A DNA stretch of 64,000 nucleotides from Actinomadura sp. DC4 (lineage in GTDB: Bacteria; Actinomycetota; Actinomycetes; Streptosporangiales; Streptosporangiaceae): contig NZ_JAUEQY010000004.1 in NCBI RefSeq assembly GCF_030406325.1, positions 124,001 through 188,000 of the forward strand, in the 5' to 3' direction. A model generated the notes under the pieces. That model had not been told where the DNA came from. It saw only the letters and a program-made list of their open reading frames with translations, and did not search any database. Of the stretch, positions 1 through 8,232 are shown piece by piece. Made by a program: the position numbers and the translations under genes. The first letter of the stretch is position 1, and each line of letters opens with the position of its first letter.

Positions 1-523
1 TGACGCGGTCGCGCAGCTTGATGAAGCCCCGCGCCAGCGTGCGGGCGCCCTGCCGCGCGTTGCTGGGCCGGTTGGCGCGGACGCCGATGACCAGGACGCG
101 GGAGTACGCCGAGGCGGTGACGGTCACGCGCTCGGCGAGCTCGTCGCCCGAGACCTTGAAGCCCGGCACGCGCTTGAGCTGTTCGAGCACCGAGCCCGAC
201 TTCACCAGCTGCGCCTCGGTGTCCATGGTGTCGAGGATGGGCTTCTGGTCGATCGCGGCGTACGGCCCGTCCGCCAGGGGCGGCAGCCCGGACTCGATCG
301 CCACCGGCGGGCACAGCACGCTCACCGTCGCGGTGTAGGCGTGGTGCGAGGTCGCCGAGCGGACCATGCCGCCGACGGCCCCGAGCGCGAGCGCGAGGAG
401 CAGGACCGGCCACTGCCGGCGTACGAAACCGGAGTAGCGGCCCAGGCGCACGGCGTCGACCGGCGCCGGCTCGTCGGCGGGGGTGACGAGCGGCGTCTCG
501 CGTACGGGCGTCAGCGACGCCAC
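1..523 (-). CDS. Wzz-like chain-length/polysaccharide export protein, partial
   Basis: Only the N-terminal 174 residues are in the window; the gene runs off the left edge. Reading from a GTG at 521-523, the protein has a short Pro/Glu-rich cytoplasmic tail, one transmembrane helix at about residues 38-55 (WPVLLLALALGAVGG), and then the AYTATVSVL stretch that typically follows the first helix of Wzz/chain-length determinant proteins. Such proteins sit in the membrane and control length or export of capsular or O-antigen polysaccharide. A GAGGT element lies about six bases before the GTG. The start overlaps the end of the sulfotransferase gene by 13 bases, so the two are probably translationally coupled. 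A C-terminal tyrosine-kinase domain, present in some relatives, cannot be judged. Confidence 0.75.
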   Translation of the reverse strand, partial: MASLTPVRETPLVTPADEPAPVDAVRLGRYSGFVRRQWPVLLLALALGAVGGMVRSATSHHAYTATVSVLCPPVAIESGLPPLADGPYAAIDQKPILDTMDTEAQLVKSGSVLEQLKRVPGFKVSGDELAERVTVTASAYSRVLVIGVRANRPSNARQGARTLARGFIKLRDRV

Positions 524-1353
524 GGGGGGACCTCGCCCAGCAGGGCAGTGAGCCGTGCGTCGTGTGGCGCGAAGTAGTCGGCCAGGCGCGTCTGCAGCGC
601 TTCGGAGAGCGGCGAGCCCGGCCGCGCGTTGTGCCGCTCGAACGTGGCCGGCCGCCAGCGCGGAAGGTCCAGGAAGTCGACGATCCCGTCGAAGCAGGGC
701 TCGGGCTCGGAGAAGAAGTCCTCGGCGAACGCCACGTGCACCCGGTCGCGGCCGAACAGGTCGAACAGCACCTGGAGCTGGTCGGCGTAGTGACCGCGGT
801 CGAGGTAGGAGTGGTGGCGGTGGCTGTAGCTCACGTAGCCGGGCTCGGCCTTGATCCGCTCGACCTCGCCGGCGAGGCGCTCGGGCTCGAGGTCGAGGGC
901 GCGCTCGAACGAGGTCTCGGTCTCGAAGCCGCGGGCCACCTCGTGCTTGTGCGCGGAGTAGGCGCGCTCGACGGGCTCGCGGAGCAGGACGAGGAGCTTC
1001 ACCCCGGGCAGGTCGGCGGCGATGCGGTCCGGGGCCAGCGGGTGGTGCATGTAGTAGCCGGCCGACTCGAACGCCAGCCGCGAGCCGCGGCGCACCGGGA
1101 AGTGCCCGCGATACCACTCCTGCCCGCGCCCGTAGTTGACGTCGAAGTAGTGCACGCCCTTGTGGAGGTTGGGCTGGGCGACGTCGGGGTGCCCGGCGAG
1201 CGCGCGGAACAGCGAGGTCGTGCCGCCGCGCTGCGTGCCGACCAGCAGGAACTCCGGCAGCATGCGGATCCCGGAGCTGAGCCGCCCGGCCGTACGGGTG
1301 AGCGTACGGCCGCCCTCCTTCATCCACTGCGGTGCGTCGCGTCGCGAGATCAT
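511..1353 (-). CDS. PAPS-dependent sulfotransferase
   Basis: This 280-residue protein should transfer a sulfuryl group from PAPS to a carbohydrate or lipid acceptor. The 5'-phosphosulfate loop is visible as GTQRGGTTSLFR at residues 39-50. The 3'-phosphate-binding strand and helix is LLREPVERAYS at about 123-133. The length and the C-terminal PPW ending match the heparan-sulfotransferase-like bacterial family. The ATG overlaps the stop of the upstream phosphotransferase-like gene by four bases (ATGA), which marks an operon. With a polymerase, a Wzz-like protein and a GH26-like protein in the same cluster, the likely acceptor is the cluster's polysaccharide, which is inference. An APS-kinase fusion that could supply PAPS lies about 9 kb away. 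Confidence 0.85.
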   Translation of the reverse strand: MISRRDAPQWMKEGGRTLTRTAGRLSSGIRMLPEFLLVGTQRGGTTSLFRALAGHPDVAQPNLHKGVHYFDVNYGRGQEWYRGHFPVRRGSRLAFESAGYYMHHPLAPDRIAADLPGVKLLVLLREPVERAYSAHKHEVARGFETETSFERALDLEPERLAGEVERIKAEPGYVSYSHRHHSYLDRGHYADQLQVLFDLFGRDRVHVAFAEDFFSEPEPCFDGIVDFLDLPRWRPATFERHNARPGSPLSEALQTRLADYFAPHDARLTALLGEVPPWRR

Positions 1354-2498
1354 GCCGTCCTCCCGGCGTTGGCGTACAGCAGGTCGAGGAGCGCGGCCGC
1401 CTGGGCCCGCAGCGGCTCGCCCAGGTCGCCCTGGGCGGCGCGGAGGTAGCGGCGCGTGAGTTCGAGGACGTAGAGCTCGGTGGTGATCGCGGCGGTCCGC
1501 CCCCGCTGGCCGAGCGGGGCGAGCAGGCCCGCGTCGGGCCAGGCGTCGTACCCGCCGCCGGTCTGCGACCGGTAGTGCAGCAGGTCGAGGCCGGCCGGGA
1601 CGTCGGGGTCGTACCGCTCCCAGTCCCAGAGCTGGAGGCGGCCACCGTGCCAGGCCATGTTCCACGGGGTCCAGTCGCCGTGCCAGGCGCCGAAGTCCAC
1701 CTCGTCGCCGCCGTACGCCTCGCCGATGCGCCCGGCCGCGTCGGCGAGCCGTTTGCGCTGGTCGGGATCGTCGAGTGGCACGTCGGCGAACCGCGGCCAG
1801 AAGGAGCTCGAGGCCAGGGGCACGCGGCGCGTCGCGCCGGTCAGCTCGCGCATCGCCGCGACCGGGGCGCCGGGGCGCGGCCGGAGCGACAGCGCGCGGG
1901 TCGGCAGGGGAGTGAGGACCAGCAGGCTCATGTCGCGCCACTCGCCGTGGTGCAGGACGCGCGGCACGCGGAGGCGCTCGAAGGAGCGCCCGGCGAGCCG
2001 GGCGAGCGCCGCGGCCTCGCCCGCGATCAGGTCGCGCGCCATCTCCGTGTCGCCGACCTTCACGAACGCGACCGGCTCGCCGCGCGGCGTCAGCGCGTGC
2101 AGGATCGGCTTGCGGTTGGCCCGCGCGGAGCCGAGCCCGACGCTGATGACGACCGGCCGGCCGAGCAGCTCGCCGAGGCGGTCCTCGATCGACGCGCCGG
2201 CGCCGGTGACGAACAGCCGGTCGCGCAGCATCCGGTCGGCGAGGCCGGCGCGCACCGCCGTCGCGGTCGCCGCGCGCGTCACCCGCGCACGCGGGCCGAG
2301 GTCGTGGCTGTACCGGCGCAGCGCGCCCGCGGCGGCGGCGGGGAGCCCGGCGGGCAGCAGCAGCCGGGGCCGGTCGGCGCTGGGCAGGAAGACGAACGCG
2401 CGTACGGCCTCCGGATCGGGTCCCTCGCCGACCTCGGCGTCCGGCCACAGGCGTGCCACGGTCTCGGCCCACGGACCCGCCGTCGTACGGCCGCTCAC
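1350..2498 (-). CDS. aminoglycoside phosphotransferase-like (APH fold) protein
   Basis: The protein has 382 residues. The second half carries the APH/choline-kinase catalytic signature HGDWTPWN at residues 273-280 and the metal-binding WDWE at 291-294. A likely ATP-binding lysine lies in FVKVGD near residue 147. The first ~90 residues show no motif I recognise. Families of this type phosphorylate small molecules or sugars; the substrate here is unknown and drug resistance should not be assumed. The start is taken as the GTG at 2496-2498, which overlaps the stop of the polymerase gene (GTGA). The reading frame stays open upstream but only as an antiphase shadow of that gene. Its place in the cluster suggests a role in modifying a polysaccharide precursor. 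Confidence 0.7.
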   Translation of the reverse strand: MSGRTTAGPWAETVARLWPDAEVGEGPDPEAVRAFVFLPSADRPRLLLPAGLPAAAAGALRRYSHDLGPRARVTRAATATAVRAGLADRMLRDRLFVTGAGASIEDRLGELLGRPVVISVGLGSARANRKPILHALTPRGEPVAFVKVGDTEMARDLIAGEAAALARLAGRSFERLRVPRVLHHGEWRDMSLLVLTPLPTRALSLRPRPGAPVAAMRELTGATRRVPLASSSFWPRFADVPLDDPDQRKRLADAAGRIGEAYGGDEVDFGAWHGDWTPWNMAWHGGRLQLWDWERYDPDVPAGLDLLHYRSQTGGGYDAWPDAGLLAPLGQRGRTAAITTELYVLELTRRYLRAAQGDLGEPLRAQAAALLDLLYANAGRTA

Positions 2499-3853
2499 GC
2501 GGTGACCTCCACGCCGTCGGCCTCCCGCCGGGCGCGCCACATCAGCGCGACCGCGATCATCACCGTGTACAGCGGGACCTCCACCAGGTCGTAGATGAAC
2601 AGGAACAAGCCGAACGCGAGGAGCACACAGCAGCCCGCGACGCCGTATGCCGAGCGTTCTCGCCAGTGCCGGGCGAACCGGGTGATGAAGAAGACGCCGA
2701 ACGCCACCGTGCCGACGAGCCCGTTGGCGAACAGGAGCAGCCAGAGGTGGCCCTGCGTGCCGAGCGGCGGCGCGCCACAGGCCTTGCAGCCCGGCCGGTC
2801 GCCGCCGGTGAGTGAGCTGAGGTTGCCCTGCACCGCGCGGGTCGTGCCGAAGCCGACGACGGGGGAGCCGGTCAGCGAGCTGCGGACGCTCTGCTCGGCG
2901 AGGAGCGTACGGCGGTTGTTGCTGTGGGGGTTCTGGATCCGCGCCTCGATCATGCTGGGCAGCGGGGAGACCACGAACACGAGCACGCCGACGGCGAGGC
3001 CGCTGACCGCGAGCCGCAGCGCGCGCCGGCCGCCCCGGGCGACCATCTTGAGGCCGGCGAAGCACATGATCATGCCGAGCGCGATCCACAGGCCGCGGTC
3101 GAGGGAGTAGACCACCGGCCACAGCGAGGCGAGCAGGACGGCGATGCCGGCGACGCGACGCCACCGGTCGGCCCGCCAGATCCAGGTGATGACGAAGAAC
3201 GGCAGGAAGAAGGCGTACGCGGCGCCCCAGGTGTTGGCGTACGCGAACGGCGCCATCGGGCGCGCCTGTTCGTACCCGAGGATCGTCGCGACGTCGGCGG
3301 TCTTGGGGTGGATCGCGTCCAGCAGGAAGGTGTTGTTGGTGTGCAGCAGCATCTCGACCGGAGAGGTCAGCTGCAGGTGCGGGGCGAACGTGCCGAGCAG
3401 GCCGCCGGCGGTCGTGACGATGAACATGGAGCCGAGCAGCCGGCCGACGCGGTCGGCGGGAAGCTCCTCGTCGCTGAGGTTGGCGATGTAGAGCAGGACG
3501 ATCGTCGCGGCGGCGTACCAGGCGATGCGCCAGGCGAAGGGCAGCAGGCGTCCCATGCTCCCGCCGGGCACGGCGCCGGGGGCGTTCGCCCACAGCACCC
3601 CCGCACCGAGGAGCACCCAGCAGCAGAACAGGATCCAGGCGCCGAACCCGCGCGGGGCGAGCAGCCGGGAGCGGCGCTTGTAGAGATGGACGGCCATCGG
3701 CACGCTCATGATCAGGAAGATCAGCATGCCCAGGCCGAGCAGCCACCAGACCGGGAAGCCGAGGAAGATCACGGCGAGCGGCCAGCCGGGTCGCGGACGC
3801 CATACGGCCGGCCGTGCCATCACCTGGGGAGGGATGACCCTCGTTGTGCCCAA
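2495..3853 (-). CDS. O-antigen ligase/polymerase family membrane protein
   Basis: This 452-residue protein consists of about ten hydrophobic helices with one large extracytoplasmic loop at roughly residues 290-365. In that loop the stretch SPVVGFGTTRAVQGN and the following GTQGHLWLLLFANGLVGT are typical of the Wzy_C/O-antigen ligase superfamily. Such proteins polymerise or ligate lipid-linked oligosaccharides at the membrane. Short conserved reading between loop and helix fits a bona fide member rather than a random membrane protein. The gene follows the GH26-like lipoprotein by 61 bases and overlaps the next gene by four bases. The start at 3853 is uncertain; a later ATG (MARPAVW) lies 11 codons downstream. 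Confidence 0.8.
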   Translation of the reverse strand: MGTTRVIPPQVMARPAVWRPRPGWPLAVIFLGFPVWWLLGLGMLIFLIMSVPMAVHLYKRRSRLLAPRGFGAWILFCCWVLLGAGVLWANAPGAVPGGSMGRLLPFAWRIAWYAAATIVLLYIANLSDEELPADRVGRLLGSMFIVTTAGGLLGTFAPHLQLTSPVEMLLHTNNTFLLDAIHPKTADVATILGYEQARPMAPFAYANTWGAAYAFFLPFFVITWIWRADRWRRVAGIAVLLASLWPVVYSLDRGLWIALGMIMCFAGLKMVARGGRRALRLAVSGLAVGVLVFVVSPLPSMIEARIQNPHSNNRRTLLAEQSVRSSLTGSPVVGFGTTRAVQGNLSSLTGGDRPGCKACGAPPLGTQGHLWLLLFANGLVGTVAFGVFFITRFARHWRERSAYGVAGCCVLLAFGLFLFIYDLVEVPLYTVMIAVALMWRARREADGVEVTA

Positions 3854-3914
3854 CCTGACGCCCTGTTCTCGTGTCGCCTGCGGAAGTCCGAGACTAACCC
3901 GCGACCGCCGGTGC

Positions 3915-4991
3915 TCAGCGCCTAACGTTGAACTCCGGCGACTTGCCGAGCGTGCGGAAGGCCTTCAGCGCGGACGGCGTCGCGTCGATGCTCGTGTTGC
4001 CGCCGTCCGGCATGTTCACCGCGTGCGTCGTGTTGTAGTAGGCCAGCGCCTTGACGCGGGGGAAGTTCGCGAACTCCTTGGCGACGTTGCGGAAGAAGGC
4101 GGGCTTGCGGCCCGGGTCGCCCGGGGTCTCGAGCACGGCCCACTCCGAGAGCATGAGCGGCTTGTCGGGGAAGTACTTGTTCGAGTAGTCGTAGAAGCCC
4201 GGGAAGCCGAGGCTCTGCTGGGGCGCGGCGACCTTGTTCAGCAGGCCGGGGAAGTCCTTGATGTTGGACTTGGCGAACGGGTCGAAGCCCACCCAGTCGA
4301 CGTAGGAGTCGCCGGGGTACAGGTCCTTGAACCACGGCTTGACCATGTAGCCGCTGTAACCCATGTAGACCATCGTGAACAGGATGTTGCGCGCGCCCTG
4401 GGAGCGGAACTCCGTGACGACGTGGCGGAACATCTTGCGGTAGTCCTCGGCGGTGTATCCGGAGTTCAGCCCGGTCTTGACCTCTTCTTCCGGCTCGTGG
4501 TGGATGACCAGCCAGAACTTCTTGGTGAAGTGCGACTTGAGGTAGGCCGCCTCGCGGTCGATCTGCGCGTCCGCCGCGCCCGCGGCCACCTGCCGCCAGG
4601 TCTTCCCGCTGTCGGGCTTCCAGTTGAGGACGAGCATGCGGTGCCTGCCGGACTCGCGGGTGAGCGCGATCTCGCTCGCGGTCGGGAACAGGTCGTTGGT
4701 CGAGTGGTAGCCGTGGTAGATGTCCACGGGACGCCCGATCTGACGCTCGTAGGCGTGGACGATCGAGGAGGGGTCCTGCCGGGCGCCGACGGCCGGGGTG
4801 ACACCCCACCAGGCACCGCAGGAGGGGACGAGCTTCGCCGACACGGTGCACTTGTCCGGTGTGGCGGACGCGCCGCCGCTGCGGTCGGAGAGCCCTGGGA
4901 GGTCGTCACCGCCCGGGCCGCCGCCACACGCCACGAGCGATGTCGCCGTCGCCAAAGCCAGGAAGGCGCGCCAGGGCATACGTCTGTCCAT
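3915..4991 (-). CDS. GH26-like glycoside hydrolase lipoprotein
   Basis: The protein has 358 residues with a signal peptide and lipobox LVAC, so Cys22 would carry the lipid and the enzyme would face outside the cell. The body looks like a TIM-barrel glycoside hydrolase of the GH26 type: the acid/base region reads VIHHEPEEE (Glu166) and the nucleophile region reads MLSEWAV (Glu283). GH26 enzymes cleave beta-mannans or related glucans; the substrate here is unassigned. It is the first gene of the minus-strand polysaccharide cluster and may trim or release the polymer. No ribosome binding site precedes the ATG, and a TATAGT hexamer eight bases upstream suggests leaderless or nearly leaderless translation. 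Confidence 0.75.
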   Translation of the reverse strand: MDRRMPWRAFLALATATSLVACGGGPGGDDLPGLSDRSGGASATPDKCTVSAKLVPSCGAWWGVTPAVGARQDPSSIVHAYERQIGRPVDIYHGYHSTNDLFPTASEIALTRESGRHRMLVLNWKPDSGKTWRQVAAGAADAQIDREAAYLKSHFTKKFWLVIHHEPEEEVKTGLNSGYTAEDYRKMFRHVVTEFRSQGARNILFTMVYMGYSGYMVKPWFKDLYPGDSYVDWVGFDPFAKSNIKDFPGLLNKVAAPQQSLGFPGFYDYSNKYFPDKPLMLSEWAVLETPGDPGRKPAFFRNVAKEFANFPRVKALAYYNTTHAVNMPDGGNTSIDATPSALKAFRTLGKSPEFNVRR

Positions 4992-4999
4992 GGTTGCGC

Positions 5000-5005
5000 A
5001 CTATA
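5000..5005 (-). promoter_or_regulatory. candidate -10 element (TATAGT) for the GH26-like gene
   Basis: On the minus strand TATAGT ends eight bases before the ATG at 4991, and the intervening bases hold no Shine-Dalgarno match. This places the expected transcription start at or one to two bases before the start codon. No convincing -35 hexamer is present 16-18 bases upstream. Confidence 0.4.
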
Positions 5006-5184
5006 ACGACCGCCGCCCACTGCAGGCGTAGAAGGTGCGTAACGGATATAAGAGACCACAAGGTGGCTCAAGTGATGACATCGCAGCGTGTGGTGCCGTT
5101 ACATTGCCTTGAACACGTGAAACAGCTCCCTCGGCGGCCGCCCCCGCTTGGCCGGGTTGAGGGCGCGCGGAAGAGGAGTGCCAC

Positions 5185-7977
5185 GTGCGCCTTCGCAGTC
5201 TCATCGTCAGTGGGGCCGCTCTGTTGCTGACGGCCGGGCTCGTCACGACGACGGCCGGTACGTCCGCGCGGGCGGACCCGCCCCAGACCGGCATCGTCAA
5301 TGCCGATCCGGCCGGCTTCACCCCCGACCTCGTGGACGGCGACGTCCAGTCGGTCGTGCAGATCGGCGACCGGATCTTCCTCGGCGGCAACTTCACCCAG
5401 GTGAAGGAGGCCGGGTCGTCGACGGTGATCACCCGCAACCGGGTGCTCGCCTTCAACGCGACGACCGGCAAGATCGACGAGAACTTCCATCCGTCCGCCG
5501 ACGGCGAGGTCAGCGTCCTGCTGCCCGCGGCCGACGGACACTCGATCTACCTGGGCGGCCTGTTCACCCACATCGACGGCGTCGCGCACAAGGTCCTCGC
5601 GCGCCTGGACGTCGACACCGGCCAGCCGGTCGCCGGGTTCACGCCCAACGTGGACGCCCGGGTCAAGGACCTGCGGCTGGCCGGCGGGCGGCTGTGGGTC
5701 GGCGGCAACTTCGACCTGGTGGACGGGGTCGCGCAGAACGCCCTGGCCACGCTGAACCCGGACACCGGCCGGCGGGACGCGTTCCAGAGCCTGCCGTTCG
5801 CCGGCACCCAGAACGACGGCACGACGCTCGTCTACAAGATGGACGTCACGCCGGACGGGTCCAAGCTCGTCGCGGTCGGCAACTTCACCTCGGTCGGCGG
5901 CCAGTCCCGGCCACAGATCGTCATGCTCGACCTGACCGGCACCTCGGCGAGCCTCGCGGACTGGCAGACGAGCCGGTACGCCGCCCAGTGCTCGGCCTCG
6001 TTCGACTCGTACATGCGCGACGTGGACATGTCGCCGGACGGCAGCTTCTTCGTGGTCTCCACGACGGGCGCGGCGGGCGGCACCTCGAAGATGTGCGACT
6101 CGCAGTCACGCTGGGAGACCTCCGCGACCGGATCGAGCCTCTCGCCGACCTGGATCACCTACACCGGCGGCGACACGACGTACGCGGTCGAGGTCACCGG
6201 CTCGGCGGTCTACATCGGCGGTCACTTCCGCTGGTCGAACAACCCGTTCGGCTCGGACGCGCCGGGGCAGGGCGCCGTGGAGCGCTCGGGCATCGCCGCG
6301 CTCGACCCGGCGAGCGGCATGCCGTTCCAGTGGAACCCCGGGCGCACCCGGGGGGTCGGCGTCTTCGACCTGCTCGCCACGCAGCAGGGACTGTGGATGG
6401 CCAGCGACACCGACGAGACCGGCGGCGAGACCCACCAGAAGATCGCGCTGTTCCCGACCTCCGGCGGCGAGACGCTGCCCGCGCAGTACACCGGGACGCT
6501 GCCGGGCGACGTCTACTCCGGCGGCACGGCGACGGTGAACCAGCTCCAGCACCGCTCCTTCGACGGGACCACCGCGGGCTCGGTCACCAGCGACGGCACG
6601 GGCGGGATCGACTGGCGCACCATCCGCGGCGCCTTCATGATCAACGACAGGCTGTACACCGGAACCTCGGACGGCAGCCTCAACCGGCGCACCTTCGACG
6701 GCTCCACCTTCGGCTCGCCGAGCGTGGTCAACGGCGCGGACGCCCTGGTCAGCGAGACCGACTGGCACAACCAGGTCAAGTCGATCAAGGGCATGTTCTA
6801 CGCGAACGGCCGCATCTACTACACGCGCGGCACGTCGGCGCTGTACTACCGCGGCTTCAACCCCGAGAGCGACGTCGTCGGCGCGCTGGAGACCAGCGCC
6901 ACCGGCAACCTGCCGGGCGTCGACTGGAGCACGGTCGGCGGCATGTTCACCGCGGGCGGCAAGCTGTACTACGTCAGCACCGCGGACGGAAAGCTGCGGA
7001 GCCTGGACTTCACCGGCGGCGTGCCCTCCGGCACTCCGGCGGTCGTCGACTCCGGCGACTGGCGCGGCCAGGGCGTCTTCCTGTACGCGGGCGTGCCCAA
7101 CAGCCCGCCGACCGCCGCGTTCACCTCCAACTGCGACCACCTCGCCTGCGCTTTCGACGGCACCGGGTCCAGCGACAGCGACGGCACCATCGCGTCGTAC
7201 GCCTGGGACTTCGGCGACGGCGCGACCGGCACCGGCGCGACGCCGCAGCACACCTACACCGGTGCGGGCACCTACACGGCCAAGCTGACCGTCACCGACA
7301 ACCGGGGCGGCACCGCCACGGTGTCGCAGCAGGTGCACCCGGCCGCGGCGAACATCGCCTACGTCGGCACTGACGTCTACAACGGGAACACGACGAACGC
7401 GACGGTGACGGTGCCCGCCTCGGTGCAGGCCGGCGACGGGCTCCTGCTGGAGTTCACCGACAACGACACGACCCGTACGGTCACGCCGCCCAGCGGCTGG
7501 CAGCAGGTCGGCACCCAGACCAGCGGCACGGCCGTCTCCACGATCTGGCAACGGGTCGCGACGACCGGGGACGCCGGGCACACGGTGTCGGTGGGTCTCA
7601 GCGACTACGCGAAGGCCAACCTGCGTGTTCTCGCGTACCAGGGGACCAGCGCAACGGCCCCGGTGGCGGTCGCCGCCAAGACCACCGACGCGGCGACGTC
7701 GACGTCGCACACGTCGCCGACGGCCACGGTCACGGCGGCGGGAAGCTGGGCGGTGACGTACTGGTCGGACAAGTCCTCGACGACGGGGGCATGGACGGCG
7801 CCGGCCGGCGTGACGTCGCGCGGCAGCTCGGTGGGCAGCGGCAGCGGCCGGGTCACGTCACTGACGGCGGACAGTGGCGGGACGGTACCGACCGGGACGT
7901 ACGGCGGGCTGACGGCGACCACGGACGCGGCCAGCAAGGCGCTGACGTGGACGATCGTCCTGGCGCCGACCTCGTGA
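5185..7977 (+). CDS. large secreted beta-propeller protein with PKD domain
   Basis: The 930-residue protein begins with a signal peptide of about 30 residues ending near ARADPP. The N-terminal ~430 residues contain repeated GG-x-F-T turns (GGNFTQV, GGLFTHI, GGNFDLV, VGNFTSVGG, GGHFRW) of the delta-60/propeller kind, and Cys pairs shared with the neighbour at 8233-9495. Then come about 200 residues of further propeller-like repeats, a PKD domain (AFDGTGSSDSDGTIASYAWD and FGDG, near residues 650-725), and a Thr/Ser-rich beta C-terminal domain of about 200 residues. No catalytic motif is apparent. AAGAGGAG lies six bases before the GTG. It is divergent from the polysaccharide cluster and likely surface-associated or secreted. 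Carbohydrate or protein binding is inference. Confidence 0.8.
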   Translation: MRLRSLIVSGAALLLTAGLVTTTAGTSARADPPQTGIVNADPAGFTPDLVDGDVQSVVQIGDRIFLGGNFTQVKEAGSSTVITRNRVLAFNATTGKIDENFHPSADGEVSVLLPAADGHSIYLGGLFTHIDGVAHKVLARLDVDTGQPVAGFTPNVDARVKDLRLAGGRLWVGGNFDLVDGVAQNALATLNPDTGRRDAFQSLPFAGTQNDGTTLVYKMDVTPDGSKLVAVGNFTSVGGQSRPQIVMLDLTGTSASLADWQTSRYAAQCSASFDSYMRDVDMSPDGSFFVVSTTGAAGGTSKMCDSQSRWETSATGSSLSPTWITYTGGDTTYAVEVTGSAVYIGGHFRWSNNPFGSDAPGQGAVERSGIAALDPASGMPFQWNPGRTRGVGVFDLLATQQGLWMASDTDETGGETHQKIALFPTSGGETLPAQYTGTLPGDVYSGGTATVNQLQHRSFDGTTAGSVTSDGTGGIDWRTIRGAFMINDRLYTGTSDGSLNRRTFDGSTFGSPSVVNGADALVSETDWHNQVKSIKGMFYANGRIYYTRGTSALYYRGFNPESDVVGALETSATGNLPGVDWSTVGGMFTAGGKLYYVSTADGKLRSLDFTGGVPSGTPAVVDSGDWRGQGVFLYAGVPNSPPTAAFTSNCDHLACAFDGTGSSDSDGTIASYAWDFGDGATGTGATPQHTYTGAGTYTAKLTVTDNRGGTATVSQQVHPAAANIAYVGTDVYNGNTTNATVTVPASVQAGDGLLLEFTDNDTTRTVTPPSGWQQVGTQTSGTAVSTIWQRVATTGDAGHTVSVGLSDYAKANLRVLAYQGTSATAPVAVAAKTTDAATSTSHTSPTATVTAAGSWAVTYWSDKSSTTGAWTAPAGVTSRGSSVGSGSGRVTSLTADSGGTVPTGTYGGLTATTDAASKALTWTIVLAPTS

Positions 7978-7997
7978 CGCGCTAACGGTCCGAAGGG

Positions 7998-8032
7998 GGC
8001 CGGGTGGTGGGGCGACGCCCCACCACCCGGCC
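7998..8032 (+). terminator. strong hairpin terminator
   Basis: A perfect 16-bp GC-rich stem (GGCCGGGTGGTGGGGC) closes a three-base loop 20 bases after the stop of the propeller/PKD gene. The flanks (CGAAGG and CCTTCG) can extend it. The tail is only weakly T-rich (TTCGTCTT). Confidence 0.75.
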
Positions 8033-8181
8033 TTCGTCTTCGCCGGGGGCTCTCGGCGGTGCAGGCCGGGCGGCTTGCCGGCGGTGTCGCGCGGGGACGT
8101 GGTGAGGTGTCGTGGTCGCGGATACCGGTGGGGACCGTCCGTACCTGACAGGCGGGGGGACCACATTCCTGCGGACGGAAA

Positions 8182-8213
8182 GAAGCCGCTGGACCTTAAG
8201 GTCCAGCGGCTTC
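8182..8213 (-). terminator. hairpin terminator of the shorter propeller gene
   Basis: A perfect 14-bp stem with TTAA loop starts about 20 bases past the stop at 8233. On the minus strand it is followed by TTTCC. Together with 7998-8032 it insulates the two convergent genes. The 255 bases between the two stops hold nothing else recognisable. Confidence 0.75.
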
Positions 8214-8232
8214 GATCGGGTACGAGGCGAGG

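Noticed and set aside
1350-2498. Drug-resistance phosphotransferase
   Set aside because: The fold signature is that of APH, but the gene is coupled to polysaccharide genes; resistance is not supported by sequence alone.
6106-7710. 534-residue minus-strand open frame
   Set aside because: Antisense to the propeller/PKD gene, which has a signal peptide, ribosome site and clear domains.
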